DNA from: Brassica napus
Taxonomy: Eukaryota > Streptophyta > Magnoliopsida > Brassicales > Brassicaceae
DNA length: 64,000 nt
Direction: 5' to 3'
NCBI RefSeq assembly: GCF_020379485.1
Contig: NC_063437.1
Coordinates: 2,108,001 to 2,172,000, forward strand
Under the pieces are notes generated by a model that had not been told where the DNA came from, did no database searches, and saw only the letters and a list, made by a program, of their open reading frames with translations. Position 1 is the stretch's first letter; each line of letters begins with the position of its first letter. The translations under genes were made by a program, and so were the position numbers. Shown in pieces: positions 45,056-57,812 of this stretch.

Positions 45056-47122
45056 TTTTTCTCTCTTTTTTCTTTTCTTTGGTCGTTCTTTTTTTCATTT
45101 ATTTATTTTTTTAATTCTAGAAAACAAATATTTTATAAATTTTTGTTCCCCTAAAATCTGTTTGATATATTCATTTTATTCAGTGTTAAGGAAAAATATT
45201 CGTTTTATTCTTATACATTTATTATAGCAAATCACAAGGTCTTTAACCATTTATAACGCAAAACTAAATATCATTAGGAATATTTGATTGGGCCTAATGT
45301 TAAGTACTAATATAAGCCTCATCATGACTTTAGGCCCGATTTTTAATGAGTGTAGTACTACTGTATAGGAATATGTTATACAAGCGCATATCCATCTAAG
45401 CTGTTAATGTGTCACTCTTGCTCTCCAATTACAGCGGCGCGTTTGAGGTCGACCATTCTTTTCCTGAATAGCCTAGCGCGTTTCTCCTCAGTCTCGCCTT
45501 ATAGAACGTAGATAGCGGAATGTCATTCATCGACATGGTTTTAGTTTGTTCCCATCAGCCTTATTTTTGAGCATATGAATTGTTGTGCCCAAACTTGTCG
45601 ACTTGTATGGTCTTGTCGCATTATTTTCTTATAAGCACTGTAATTTTTTTCAGAAATCATTTGAGGAAACGATATGTGATTCATCACAAAAGCAAAGTCA
45701 CTCAAGATGAAGGTGGTATAACCCAAGGAAGGTCCAAAGATATGCTTTCACTCTAGCACTTGCAGTATAAAGTTTCTTTACACCATATATCCGATTCCAA
45801 GTAAACCTAACACATAAAAAATATTCATTTATGTCGTCCTCATTCGTATATTTAGAAGTCCAAAGACAGACCCACATGAGATGATAGATAAGTGTCTGAA
45901 TCTGATTAAGTCAAAGTAGATGATGTTTCTCTCATAAACCCCTTCTCAGGTGCACCCAACCACCACCTATACTTGTCACCGTTGCGTTAGTCTTCGTTTC
46001 TGACTATATATTATATAAAATCCCTGAGTCAATCCATGGTCCCTTCTTATACTTATTGCCGAGTTAGTAGTAGTCTCTTCCACCGTCCACATGTTCCTAA
46101 AATAAGACTCGGATACGAAATTCATTGTGCATAGATCCAACAAAACGATAAGTTCATCCAAACGTAGTGTTCACATTGCTACATCGTTTCAGTATTTGAA
46201 GTCTGTTTAAAGTTTACGTTATGTGTTTAATGGGTAAGTTTAATCACAACAAGACATCGGTGTCGTGTAATATAGGAATCAAGTGTTCAAACGAAAGTGA
46301 CATTTTACTGTCAAAACTAAGAACACGACTGATGATGGATGGATATGATCAATGCTTCCTCTTTTGTAGCATTGACGTTGACTCAGCTTTTAAACTGAGC
46401 CTGACCCCAAGGTGGTATTGAAAAAATAAACTTTTAACAACTGCAGATTGCTTGCGACTTTTATCATCCGCTGTAGATAAATTAATAAATAGTCTATTTT
46501 TTTATTTTTTTTAATATTTCACAACTTAACCTTTTTGGATTAAATATTCTATTTTCTTTGATTCTTTTGTCTGATCACCAAACCCATTACGAGTGTTTTT
46601 AACCTTTTGTTACGATGTAATCTTTTGACTTGGGTTCTAGCACTATCGTTTACTTTGACATGGTCTCACGGGTGTAGTTCGTGGAAGATAACATTCTTTT
46701 TTGTATAAACTGTTTAGTTGCACTAAGCTTTTCTTTTGCATCAGTTTCTGGTATTAAAAATTAAAGAAAACTATATGGATTTGTATCAGACTATCAGTAA
46801 TGAATACATAACTGTGGTGGTGGTAATTTTATCAAAAAAAAAACTGTGGTGGTGGTAACGTATATGATTGTCTTATGTGTGATATTGACAACATGTCCAT
46901 GGGACCGTCAAGAAAGATATTCTTTAGCTTCTGTATTATTTTGTTAATTGCAACAAAAAAAATTAAAAATTGCCATTAACCATTGATTCATTAATCCCCC
47001 AACAGTATGAACAAGAGACTCCATAGCCACAAAGCTCAGGATGATAACAAGATGTTCATAACCAAACACAGAGAGATACAGGGGACTACATCTACAAACA
47101 CTAACTTATAAATCCGATTCGA
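45056..47122. other. Intergenic DNA with possible minus-strand coding relic
   Basis: On the minus strand from about 46170 to 45420, short open frames line up end to end (LIVLLDLCTMNFVSESYF, SLGYTTFILSDFAFVMNHIS, QDHTSRQVWAQQFICSK, EKRARLFRKRMVDLKRAAV) separated by stops. They look like a decayed coding sequence that I cannot identify. The rest is AT-rich. A 66-codon plus frame at 46221-46421 has no features. Confidence 0.35.
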
Positions 47123-47824
47123 TCACATAACTTTCCACGACTCAAGCGTCGGGAAGTAACTATCCAGCTCCACGGCGGAGCCACCGCCACCACTAACACC
47201 GGCCTTCACCGTACTTGACTGAAAAAACGAACTCGCCGGTGCTGAAACAGAGCTAAAATCGTTGACCATGTTCTCCTGGTGATGGTTCGACAAAAACGAC
47301 GACGTATCAAGCGTGGGAACAGCCGAGGACGACGGTGGTGGTAGCCTGCTAGCGAGCCTATGCGGCTCCGGTTTCACGATCGGAGGGAAAATGCCGTGGG
47401 AGGAAGAGCCGATGAACTTCGCGCCGGTGACTTGCTGAACCATCTGCCGGAAGTTAGCCGCGTCCGCCGTAATAAACGTTGTCTGAGACTTCTTCGTCGA
47501 GACTCGAGATCGGCGTTTCGCTGGTTTATCTCCGGCGACGCCAGGACCACGCTTCCGCTTCCCACCACCAGCGCCGGAGATGTCCGGATCTGAGGCGAAG
47601 GAGACGTTAGAGAGGGTTTGCGGAGGAGAAAGATCGGAGACGGCGGCGGAGTCGAAGTAAGCCGACGGAGAAAAAGGATCGGTGGGTGTGGATGTGGAGA
47701 TGGATCTGTGAAGAGCTTTGGCGAGTATGTCACTGTCGTGATCAGGAAGTAACCAGGAGTCGATGTTGAAGCTTTGTCGGAACGACCAAGGCTCAACGCT
47801 CGCTAATCCATCAGACGACGCCAT
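47123..47824 (-). CDS. VQ-motif protein
   Basis: Single-exon gene, 233 aa, start MASSDGLASVEPWSFRQSFN at 47824. The VQ motif FRQMVQQVTG (residues 125-134) fits FxxxVQxxTG perfectly. A nuclear-localisation-like basic patch GKRKRGPG...PAKRRSR lies at 88-106, and Pro/Ser-rich regions surround it. The C-terminus ELDSYFPTLESWKVM is typical of the clade. VQ proteins bind WRKY transcription factors through this motif and tune defence and development; nuclear. Likely syntenic with At3g56880. Lack of introns fits the family. Intact. Confidence 0.93.
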   Translation of the reverse strand: MASSDGLASVEPWSFRQSFNIDSWLLPDHDSDILAKALHRSISTSTPTDPFSPSAYFDSAAVSDLSPPQTLSNVSFASDPDISGAGGGKRKRGPGVAGDKPAKRRSRVSTKKSQTTFITADAANFRQMVQQVTGAKFIGSSSHGIFPPIVKPEPHRLASRLPPPSSSAVPTLDTSSFLSNHHQENMVNDFSSVSAPASSFFQSSTVKAGVSGGGGSAVELDSYFPTLESWKVM

Positions 47825-48725
47825 GTTTTTACGGAGTATTTTTTTTTAACCACAGTGAAATTCGAGTTCTAAGACGGTGAAAAACGAATATAGAATTTTG
47901 GAGCTCTCTTGTTTTTTTTTGTAGGAGTGGGGGATGAAGTTAGAGAGTGAAAGAATGAAGGCGGAGGAGAGATAATAAATAGGACGGCGGAGAGGGGGAG
48001 GGTGGAGAGAGAAAACGCGTAGAGAGGAGAGAGAGATAAAGTAAGACACGCGTCAGCAGTGTTGTACGGATGTCTGACTCAGCTCTGTTTGGTCTACGGT
48101 CTTAATTGATTAAACCCATGAGTCCATGACCCAACTTATCCCGTATTAATTAACGATAATGACGTCCCCAATCTTCATACTTGAGGTCGGATGTCCAGAG
48201 TTATTTTTAGCGTTATTAATTGCATCATTCTTATTCATTTTTATTAAGTTATAAAATTTGTAATCTTATACAATAAAGTAGACTCTGCTCTCTCCTCCTT
48301 CCTCCACATCCTCAAATAGAGTGGGGCTTTCTTTGACACGTGGCCTCTCCTTTGAAATTTTCTATTTCGTTGACAAGATTTTAATTGTTGGCTCATTAAA
48401 ACACATTGAACCAATCACAACTAAACACTCCCACTAAGGGCCCACCTATGTTCTCTGAGTCTTCGTCTTCTCCGTTGCTCAATTTTGCTGCGCCCATGAG
48501 TGTTCCTTTGCGAACGTTACTGGTTTTAATTGAATCAGACTTAAAGTGATTACATTAACTTCCTCAGATCATTTAACCCACTACCTCGACTTCAAAGACT
48601 CCCCTCTCCATCAGATTTGATAATCCCTAAATCCTGATACTATAAATAAGTCGTGAAGCCCTCTCCAAATCGCACTGCTTCATCATATTCATTTGACTGT
48701 TTCGTTACAAACTTTGATTGCGACA
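47825..48725. other. Upstream region of VQ gene and of the RPA-like pseudogene
   Basis: VQ gene 5' leader and promoter (purine-rich 47930-48040) on the left. On the right CTATAAATAAG at about 48640 is a TATA-like element placed about 85 bases before the ATG-like start of the RPA-like pseudogene. No other gene seen. Confidence 0.5.
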
Positions 48726-49699
48726 ATGGTTACCTCTCCGATAATCTTTTCCGATTCTGATGTCGGCCGTGTTCTTCAGCAGTGGTTACAAGGCGTCTCC
48801 GTTATTGAGAGGCACGCAACGTCAAGAACGGGGAAAGCTTACGGGGTTGACATGCTACTCCTTGATGAAAAGGTATGTTCCCTCAGTTTCCTTTGCAGAT
48901 CTCTTTGTATTCTTAGATGCTCACCCTACTTAACTTGGCACCGTTGTTCATGTCTCTGCCTCTTCACTAGGCACTTCTCCAAGGTTCATAACTGTCCATC
49001 AAGAAGTTTTGATGTCACCAGAAGCAACAACCTATTTGATTCACTAACGTCACTATCCCAAATTTGTTGGAGGTCAGTACCTTCTCCCCTCCATCTCTGT
49101 TAGCAACATGTGGCTGTGAAAATAGCCTCATACTAAAAATGCTATACATGTAAAATAGACACATATCCAGGCCTTCTTAGCTAGGTAGGTGGGGAGAAAA
49201 TGATCTTCAAGCTCAAAACCAATGAAATTTGCAAGTTTATCGATGTTGACTTAACCAGTTTGGGTGAGGGCGGAATGCTCCAAAAGTTTTACAAAATATG
49301 GTGGCGTGAAGAAACTCGAGTCTCTAACGGTGTCGGAACTAAACGCATACGTCGTCAATTCTCCTCCGCATGTACAATCCCTTCATGCTACCTTCTCTCT
49401 CTATATGTCACAAAACTATTGCATTACTGAAGGGCCTAGCTTCATCTCATAACAGACAGTTGAGTTTCCCTGCAAGTGCAAAGTTGATGGCATAGAAACC
49501 ACTAACAGATCATGTTTCTGGCTACATGTGTGTCTTACATGTGCTCTGATGGTGAGAAGCTATTTGCAACTCACACTAATACCACCTGTGGTGCAGGACC
49601 AGTGATCCACTCGCCTCCGCTGGATGAAACAACAACAGCTGCACAAGCTACTGTAGGCGGGAGCTCAGTAACAGAACCACCTGTTGCAATGATGGAGTA
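48726..49699 (+). pseudogene. RPA1/DUF223-like OB-fold pseudogene
   Basis: A first exon MVTSPIIFSDSDVGRVLQQWL through YGVDMLLLDEK (48726-48872) ends at a GTATGT donor. Later pieces include RSFDVTRSNN (about 49005), KYGGVKKLESLTVSELNAYV (about 49283) and VEFPCKCKVDGIETTN (about 49460), in changing frames. They resemble replication-protein-A-like DUF223 proteins that are abundant in Brassica; these bind single-stranded DNA by OB folds. Several frame breaks and missing middle segments mark a pseudogene. It is collinear on the plus strand with a Helitron 3' terminus at 51117, and plant Helitrons often carry RPA-like genes. Confidence 0.6.
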
Positions 49700-49700
49700 G

Positions 49701-51089
49701 GCACTTAATAAACCACACGAGGCTAGCTGCTTTAGTAACTTATATGAAGAGTTTCGTGCCTTTTATGAATCACATGTTGATTTTTATTTTCTTTTCTTTG
49801 TACCGACATTTGATATTGATGCTACATATATGTACACTTTAATATTAGTAATTTTTTTTTGTAAACTAATATTAGTCACTCAACCCACAACAATTCCTTG
49901 AAATACCACTTCAAACCGTACAAATAATATTCATATACTTCAACTTTCACGACGGCTCAAGTAGCCACTTCCCACTAATTATATATCATTATCCACAGAA
50001 CATGATAAAACCAAACATGAAATCAGCGGCACACACACAATCTCACAAATAAGCAGCTAATGGCTTTGTAAGTAACAACCAGTTTTGATGTACTCTTGCA
50101 CAAAAAAAAAAAAAATTTTGATGTGCTCACAAATATTTTTCCTGACACTTTTTCTTTTGAAAATAATTCTCTAAGAAATTAGGGTCCAAATTTTGTTAAA
50201 TATAGCTATAATTTTGGAGAAAAAAATCTAAGCCAGGGTCCATAATTTACATAAGACGGGCCTGCTGTCATCATATTGTTTTCCTCAATAACTCTTATTG
50301 AGATGTTGTTAGAAGAATATATACTAATATATTTCATATATAACAAATGTGCAAATGTCATTAAAACGAGAGCAAATTTTCAAAATCAACATTATCCATA
50401 GGATGAGCTCCAATAGCAACTAAAATATTCATCTTACTGGGAAAAAAATCTTAAGGCACTTCTGAACAAAACATCTCTCAAGCATATGTCTGATACGCCC
50501 AACCAAGTTATAGACATGTTACATATTTTACTTTACTTTACCATAAAACGAAACGGAGCCACAGGTTCATCGTAGTTGCATTTTCATTAATGAGCTGCAT
50601 GAGTTATATATTTGAACAGCTTCGTCAGTGTACGTTTTTAAAAAAACAAAGTATTTTTAAAAATTTAAGAAATCCAATATTCAAAAATTTCCTTAACCAA
50701 ATATATCATACCTTCTAATCTGACCAAAAAAGTGTTTAAAACAATATTGTGGAACCACAATCAAACATGAAATTTAACACACAATTAAAAAAATATATTA
50801 AAATACTACACATATAAATACATGCAAATGCAAAAAAAAAAAGAACGCATTTCCATTAAAAATATAATTGAAATGAATATTGAAAAAATAGTGTAATGTC
50901 AGAAAAAGTAGTTGATAACAAATAAAAATCCAAATTATAAACAAATGTCAAATGTTAACAAAACAAATATATATGATATAATTAGAAAACAAATTATATT
51001 TATTATATTCATGAGTTTAAAGTAATTTTTCAAATGTTTTACAAAATTAATATATACTTTAGTATGAAATAATTTTTAATGTAAATTCA
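49701..51089. other. AT-rich DNA left of a Helitron 3' end
   Basis: No gene seen. AT-rich; may belong to the Helitron that ends at 51117, but no convincing 5' terminus was found. Confidence 0.4.
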
Positions 51090-51117
51090 CCCGCCCGTAG
51101 GGCGGGCCAACCCCTAG
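51090..51117 (+). mobile_element. Helitron 3' terminus (plus orientation), 5' end not located
   Basis: Perfect hairpin CCCGCCC-GTA-GGGCGGG at 51090-51106, spacer, then CTAG at 51114-51117 followed by T (51118). This is a textbook Helitron 3' end. How far left the element reaches is unknown. Confidence 0.75.
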
Positions 51118-51138
51118 TGCAATATATTTTGTTGCTTT

Positions 51139-51380
51139 TACTCCCTCTATTTTTTAATACATGACATTTTAGAGAAAAAAATTGTTCCAAAATAAATGAC
51201 GTTTTTAATTTTTTAATTTATTAATCTTTTTGTTATATCACCATAAATATTATATCTTCTATTTTGTTATTAATTGATTTGTAATTAGATGAATAATTAA
51301 TGATGTTTTTGTTAAGAAAATGTAAAAAAATGTAAGAAAATGTAAGAAAATAAATATTTTTAATCTGTGTGTATAGCTCT
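51139..51380. mobile_element. Stowaway-like (Tc1/mariner) MITE fragment
   Basis: ACTCCCTCTATTTTTTAATA and ATTGTTCCAAAATAAATGACGTTTTTAA-like phrases match the left end of the abundant Brassicaceae stowaway-like family that starts CTCCCTC. The opposite terminal repeat is not seen, so this copy is truncated near 51380. Confidence 0.5.
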
Positions 51381-53591
51381 AATTATAGTTTTTAGCTCTA
51401 ATTATAGTGCGACATTGTACACTTATCTAACTTTTTTTGTGTCTGTCTAAATCTTATACCAACCTACAAACAATGAAACAAACATACATATCTAAGATTG
51501 CAAGGAAGAACTTTAAAATAATATTTGATAATAAATCCAACCATCCATGGTTTGACCCATTCAACAACTATACTACGTACGTTATTGAGTCACTCTCCTT
51601 TAACGTTCTACACTAGATACCAAGAGTTTGACCTATTCAATGTTTCTTGATATTTCCTTTATTTTAAATTGCAAATTTTCCTATTGTCAATGGGTAAATA
51701 AAATCTAAGTTAAAGTTGAGTAATTTCATATAGTGGTTTTAACAATGACAACACCAAATTTTTCCTGATAAAAATTGACAGCATAAAATATACACAAACA
51801 CTGGTTATATTTTATTGACGATCACTATGATATTTAAACCCTAAACATGTAGTTTTTCTCAATTGATCCTGAACAATCTATAAATTAATTAAAGCAATTT
51901 TTACATATGTTGAGTCAAAGTCATAAGGTTATGGACTTTTACTTCCACCAAAAACTGCCAATTTATACTCTTTTTATATGTTTTATATTGTATAATAAAG
52001 GTGAATATTTCCAAATCAACACTGATATACAGCAAAGTCGGATAATTATCTATTTAAAATATTAACTAGAATATATATATAGTTATTAAAATGTTGATAT
52101 GAATTCTCCAAATACTGACAAATCCCCCCCCCCCCAACTTCAAATTTCGACATATTTCTTCTACCCCGTAATAAAAACATATTTCAACAGAAGAAAGAAA
52201 GTCTTTTACTGTATATAGTAGCTGAATTATGCTTTATAAATGAGACATTGATTTGGGATCAAGTAGATTCTGAATAAATATTTAAAAGGATTGGGCTTTA
52301 TAGTTAGCATGATCCCCAATGTGAATGCTATTTGATACCATGTGAAACTTTATCTGAGAACATATTAAATCATGAATTGCTTTTTAATTTTCTTACACAT
52401 GCATGGACTATACTGGACATCTATTTCTTTAAAATTTATAATCCTATCACATACATGCAAATTAAATTAATTAGTAGTATGTAACTGAAACTAACAAGTG
52501 TGTCAAAAGCGATACTTCTTTTTCAAAAGCACACTTGTTATAAGTGTAGTTTGTATTATTATATGTTCTAAAATTATAAATGAAACTGTAACGTGGGAGT
52601 CGTGACTGACTATGAGACTTTTGCATGAATCATGCATGGGGTATCTGAAATGATTATTCGCCTCGCCATCTTTTTTCTTTATGCAAAACGCGTCTCACGT
52701 CTCCCTATGTCTCATCCTGCTCGTTATCTTTACAGTGTTCACCTCCGACCCATTCTTATTTTTCTCCTTTTTCTTTTCAATAAGAAAAGAAAAACTAATT
52801 CATTTGCACATGTCTTTGTTTTTTATATTCTATAACCTATCAAATAGTCTTTTCTTTTCCTTTTGCTGAATAATTATCTTTATAGTTATAATATTGCATG
52901 TATATATCTGTATATGTGTATCTAACTAAAATAGATCAGATTAACTTTTGTTAACCTCTTATTATATATCCGTCAAGTTCACTAAAGTAGAAGCCTCCAT
53001 TGAAAAAGAAAAACATTTTAATGTTTTAGTGATTGATTAGATTAGATTTTAAATTTTGTAACATTTTAATGGTACAAAAAGCTTCCGTATTATTTGTGCA
53101 ACTTCTCTTCTTGTTGATTTCACTTGCTAATTATTTAGCACAAATGTTTAAATCATACTATATAATAAGTCGTGATTTTCAGTATTCCCTTACAACTTGT
53201 CGCGTGCCTCTTTCATCGCAAGTTCCTAGTATTGTCAATCGCAGAATCTTGGTCTTGTGATGTCAAATAAAAATAATATTCTACTCTACTTCATCTGTTT
53301 CCAATCAGATATATTTCGTCTGGAAATGTACCTAATTATGTTATTCTAAACTCAAAATCTTGATTATCACAAGTATGAAATTTGAGAACACATATGATAC
53401 TAATAAAGCTAAAGTCTCATTTTTCTATATAGTTTTCATTCTCATTACTACGTGAATATTTCATATCTCAATCTCAGTTGAACTGAATGCAATAGATATC
53501 TTTGTTTAATGCAATTACACATGGTACCAGTACCACCAGTATCACTTGTAATCGTTATCAATAAAACTCTTATACTACCGTTTTATATTTA
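51381..53591. other. Gene-poor AT-rich DNA
   Basis: No gene recognised. A run of ten C at about 52125-52134 stands out. The frames at 52632-52869 have no known domain. Confidence 0.5.
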
Positions 53592-55060
53592 CTAGAGATT
53601 TTTTCCGCGCTTCGCGCGGATTGTGTCTTATAAATTTATTTTATTTATAATATTATTTGTCGGTTTGTTTCTTTTACATTAATTTTTTGTTTTTCCAATG
53701 TTAGTTTTTCTTAATTTCAATTTATATGTTTATAGTTTTTCTTTTTTTCTGGTTGTAGATGGAGAATTATATTTTTTATTGATAGTTTTTGAATGTGACA
53801 TAAACTTTTTGAAATTTGAAAATAATGTTATATATAGTACAATTAACACATTAAAGAAGAGAAACATATTTAAGCACATTTTATACAGGTTTTATATAAA
53901 TAATTTTAAACATTATATATGTATATATTATAAGTTTGAAACATGTAAATGCTTTCTAAAGTTAAATACTTGTTCTGAGTTTACATAACTTATCGAAAGT
54001 TTTATCTTTTTTAAATTTAAATCACAGAAAAAAAATCAAAAAGTCAGTATAGATGGGTTTTCTTGGGCTTTTAAATCAATACTGAAAATTTACATGAATC
54101 ATATAACAACAGTTTTATAAACAACTCGATAAAATTTGACCGAGCCAAAGATTTTCACACAATATGTTCTTTCTTCTTCAAATTGCGAAGAGCCTATAGG
54201 CACAAGAAAAAAATCATAATTTTTGTTTTCACTTATATAACATTTTTTTTCCTTTACACACGGAATTTATTACACTGCTATAAGCAATTGAGAACTCTAT
54301 TCATATAAGATTCACATCTATGCATTTTGACAAAGAAGAATTTTAGCCATCTTTAGTTTCGGAATGAATCAACTTCAGTCATATACACTATATTTTCTCT
54401 ATGATTCAAATCTTACAATTTTAATATATGTGCAGATTTCCATGTGAAAAAACACGCACGCCATCTATCGTTCAACCTATTACTTTTTCCAAAGTAAACA
54501 CTATAATCCTCGTTTGGTTAGCTCCACAAACTAATCTCTTTGGATCAGTGTAACCTTTCAGAAAATGATAATCTTAACATCTTACAAAAAAAAACAACAA
54601 ATATTAACTTATTGATATGAATATATATTATTTTAAATCATTATAGTGGACGAAGAAAGCACCATAATTTGTACAACAAATTTTCTTAGATTCACTTCAT
54701 CATATTCACCATTTTACCATTTTAATTACATAATTTTATATGAGCTTCTTCACCTTTCCCGGTTATTTTCTCTTTATTTATAACTACAATATAAAGTTAT
54801 AAACTATATATATATTATAAATTAATAATTTATTTACTCTTAAAGTAACGATTAAAAATAGAACATAATTCAATATAGATATATGATTCTATTAATAAAT
54901 TAGCAGTTACAAATTTGAAATTTTTAGAAATATCAAAAATTTTATATTAGTTAATTATCTTCTAAATGACATTTATTTTTAATTCTTTTTGGATGAGAAT
55001 ATTTTGGCTGAGGTGGATAGCCTCAAAAGCCTTGAATTTAGTCCCTTTTATATAGTAGGA
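53592..55060 (-). mobile_element. Non-autonomous Helitron (minus orientation)
   Basis: 3' end CTAG at 53592-53595 (minus strand), with a perfect hairpin TCCGCGC-TTC-GCGCGGA at 53604-53620. The minus-strand 5' end begins TCCTACTATATAAAAGGGAC at 55060. Flanked by A (53591) and T (55061) as expected. 1469 bp, AT-rich, no coding sequence; the 96-codon frame 53698-53988 has no recognisable features. Confidence 0.85.
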
Positions 55061-57255
55061 TAAGTCATGAAAGAGGTAACAACAATTGGTATTGAAAGCA
55101 TTAATCCATTAATTTTTTTGTGCGCCGCTGTTTTTTATCATTACTTCTTGATCTTTTAACTCCCTTAAATATTTTCAGTATTTGTTATTGCATCTTCTTT
55201 TTCTTTTCTTTTTTGTAAAGAATTATTGCCTCTTCTTCTTATGAATTTATTTGGTAAGCATATTAGTTCACTGCGCTGGCAAAAATTAACATTTAATCGA
55301 AGGGTAATATATTGCGTGGTCAGTATGAATCTAATTGCGTGAAGAAAACTATCTTGGTTTATCAATATATATCCAAATTGTATGGATCAAAAAATTTAAT
55401 ATATAAAGCCAGACAATTCATTTTGTGTTTTTGATCTAAAGAGAAGAAGTGGACCATAAGAAGAAGAAAAAAACAGATGGACCAATCTTTTACATAGCTC
55501 TCCTTGTTGTGCCTTTGATTTTAGTGGTCAATTATTGAAGTCATCAAATTTGGATGACGTAGGCATTGTTCTATCGATTTTATTCGTTTAGGTACAATCA
55601 TTAAGGGTTTCGCATCATAAGCACAAAAATAAAATAAGTAATCAATTAACATCACATAAACTTATAAAGTTTTAAGATATCTTTTATATGATATTTTACC
55701 ATAAACATACAAATTAAGAAATAGTTTATTTATATTAAAAACACTTGATGACAACAAAAATAACCAAAAGTAATTAATCATTGCTATTCTGAACAAATAA
55801 GACAAAAAAACACACATTAACTTTTAATATTTTAATCATTTATTTTAATACTTTTACATAAAAAAATTCAAAACATCATACAAATTGACCAAATTTTTTT
55901 AATAAAATTTTATATAAAAAACGGGAGTAATTTTTACCCAGTTTTATCCGTTTAGAAATATATCACTTTTTAACACATAAAAACGAAGAGTTTAAAAAGA
56001 AACACATAAAACATACTACTATATTTTAAAATGAACTGTTTGTTCATATATTAACAGTTAAAATGATTTTCGTTTATTTAAGAAATTGATACTTATAAAA
56101 GTTATAAATAATAACGAGTCAGCACACAATATTAGTTGTACAACACTTGCATAGTCCCGATCATTGACAATTAACCATTCTGAGAAGCTGAGAAACACAT
56201 CAATATCAGCAACTAAGACCTATAACTTTTTTCATTTAGTCAGCTTGGTGTCAATTAAATAATACTATTAGTAGTAATATTAGTTTACTACGATCTTAGA
56301 TATTCGAATTCGTTGCGACGACTCACCTGCGTTCAAGAGGTCTCTTTCACCAATGAAACTGCTTAATTATAGGTCAATGAATTTTGAAACTCATTTTACT
56401 CTCTGTTCGAAACTTTTATATATTTTTTGTTCTTGGTTAAAGGAAGTTTATATCATCCCAATTAAGATTTACTTACATTGGTAAATTGTAATATGAGTTA
56501 AGTGGGTCTCAAGTAGAAAGCAAAACCCACCAAAAAAATCAGATTATGGATAATTTTCCTACGAAATGCTATCTGTTACATTTTGTACCATTATGCTCAT
56601 AATTTTAAATACACCAAAATAAAATAAAAGTGGAAAGTCTTACTGATTTATAGTCATTAGAAAAATACAGCACTGTCTTTTATTATGGGAGGAACAAAAG
56701 TCAAGAGACGCCAGCGATGGCGTCAGCTTTTAGAAACGATGTAATCATGATGGTATCATGACGAGAGGCGTTTAAATTATACTAATGTTTATATTAGTTA
56801 TTATTTGTATAGTTTAATGTTAAAATAATTCAAAACTGATCGATAAAAAAGCAAAGTTTGAAACAAAAAGAGAGAGGGACACGTGAGAATGTTGACTCGA
56901 AGGAGCGGTCATGTCAGATGCATTGCGCCCAAAGTTTCTTCATGGCTCCCGAGAACTGCCCACTCTTGTTGCCCAAGCTGCTTGCGCCTTAAAACAATTA
57001 AGATTCCTTTTCTTTTCCTAAAAAAGTCTGCCATATTGTCTCTTTTTATAGAAAAGCAATTAAATCTGATATGTAGTAGGACCAGTTGAGTTTAACATCT
57101 TTCACATGAATGGGCTAATTAAATCTGGGCCCAATTGGTAGAACTAGGCTCTTCGCTGAAACTGAATTGCTTCTGGGATTTGTCTTAACAAGTTGGATTG
57201 ACTGTGGGGAAAGAACTATTTTTTGCTTTTGGTAAAATCCTATTAGGATGTACCC
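55061..57255. other. Gene-poor AT-rich DNA
   Basis: Mostly featureless. A short GC-richer patch at 56883-56995 (frame MLTRRSGHVRCIAPKVSSWL), preceded by a G-box-like ACACGTGAG, might be an exon or promoter scrap; not recognised. Confidence 0.45.
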
Positions 57256-57812
57256 TGTTCAAAACCGCAGTCCCCTAGACGTTGTTTGGAGCTTGACCAC
57301 AGACGAATATGACCAAATCGGTGAAGTAAGATATTGATCTGTGTTGACCAGTGTAATTTCTCCACCCGCGTTGATCCGTGTAATTCCTGCATTGATCCGC
57401 ATAAATTTTTTTTAACCGCATAAAGTTGAAATGCGGTTTATTATTTTTATTCATTATCGATAGATTTGTGTAATTATACATTACCAAATAATTACAATTA
57501 GCTATCAAATCGAAAACCATTATTCAAACCCAAAACAAACACATACATACTAGATTTGAGGAATTTTCCGTATCAAATAAATTCTTATCTAAATGTTCGA
57601 CAAATCAAAAAGAGACTGTTTAAGATTATCTATAAAAAATTATATAATTATGTCTAAGAACTTATGTCATCATGTTTAAAATTAGCTAAACATATTATAA
57701 ATATATTAAAATATATTTAAAATTAGACCCCGAGTACTTTCTGATTTTTGGTAAATCTCTAGGGGCCGTCTTACTGTCGACTAGCGCCTAGCACAGTTTC
57801 GAATATGGGATG
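57256..57812. mobile_element. Possible MITE with CTAGGCGC-type ends
   Basis: Left edge TTCAAAACCGCAGTCCCCTAG (about 57260) and right edge, read in complement, TTCGAAACTGTGCTAGGCGC (about 57809) are loosely inverted. The interior has short repeats of TTGATCCGTGTAATTCCTGC (57330-57405). The TAGCGCCTAG wording is known to me from Brassicaceae repeats, but no TSD was identified. Confidence 0.35.
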
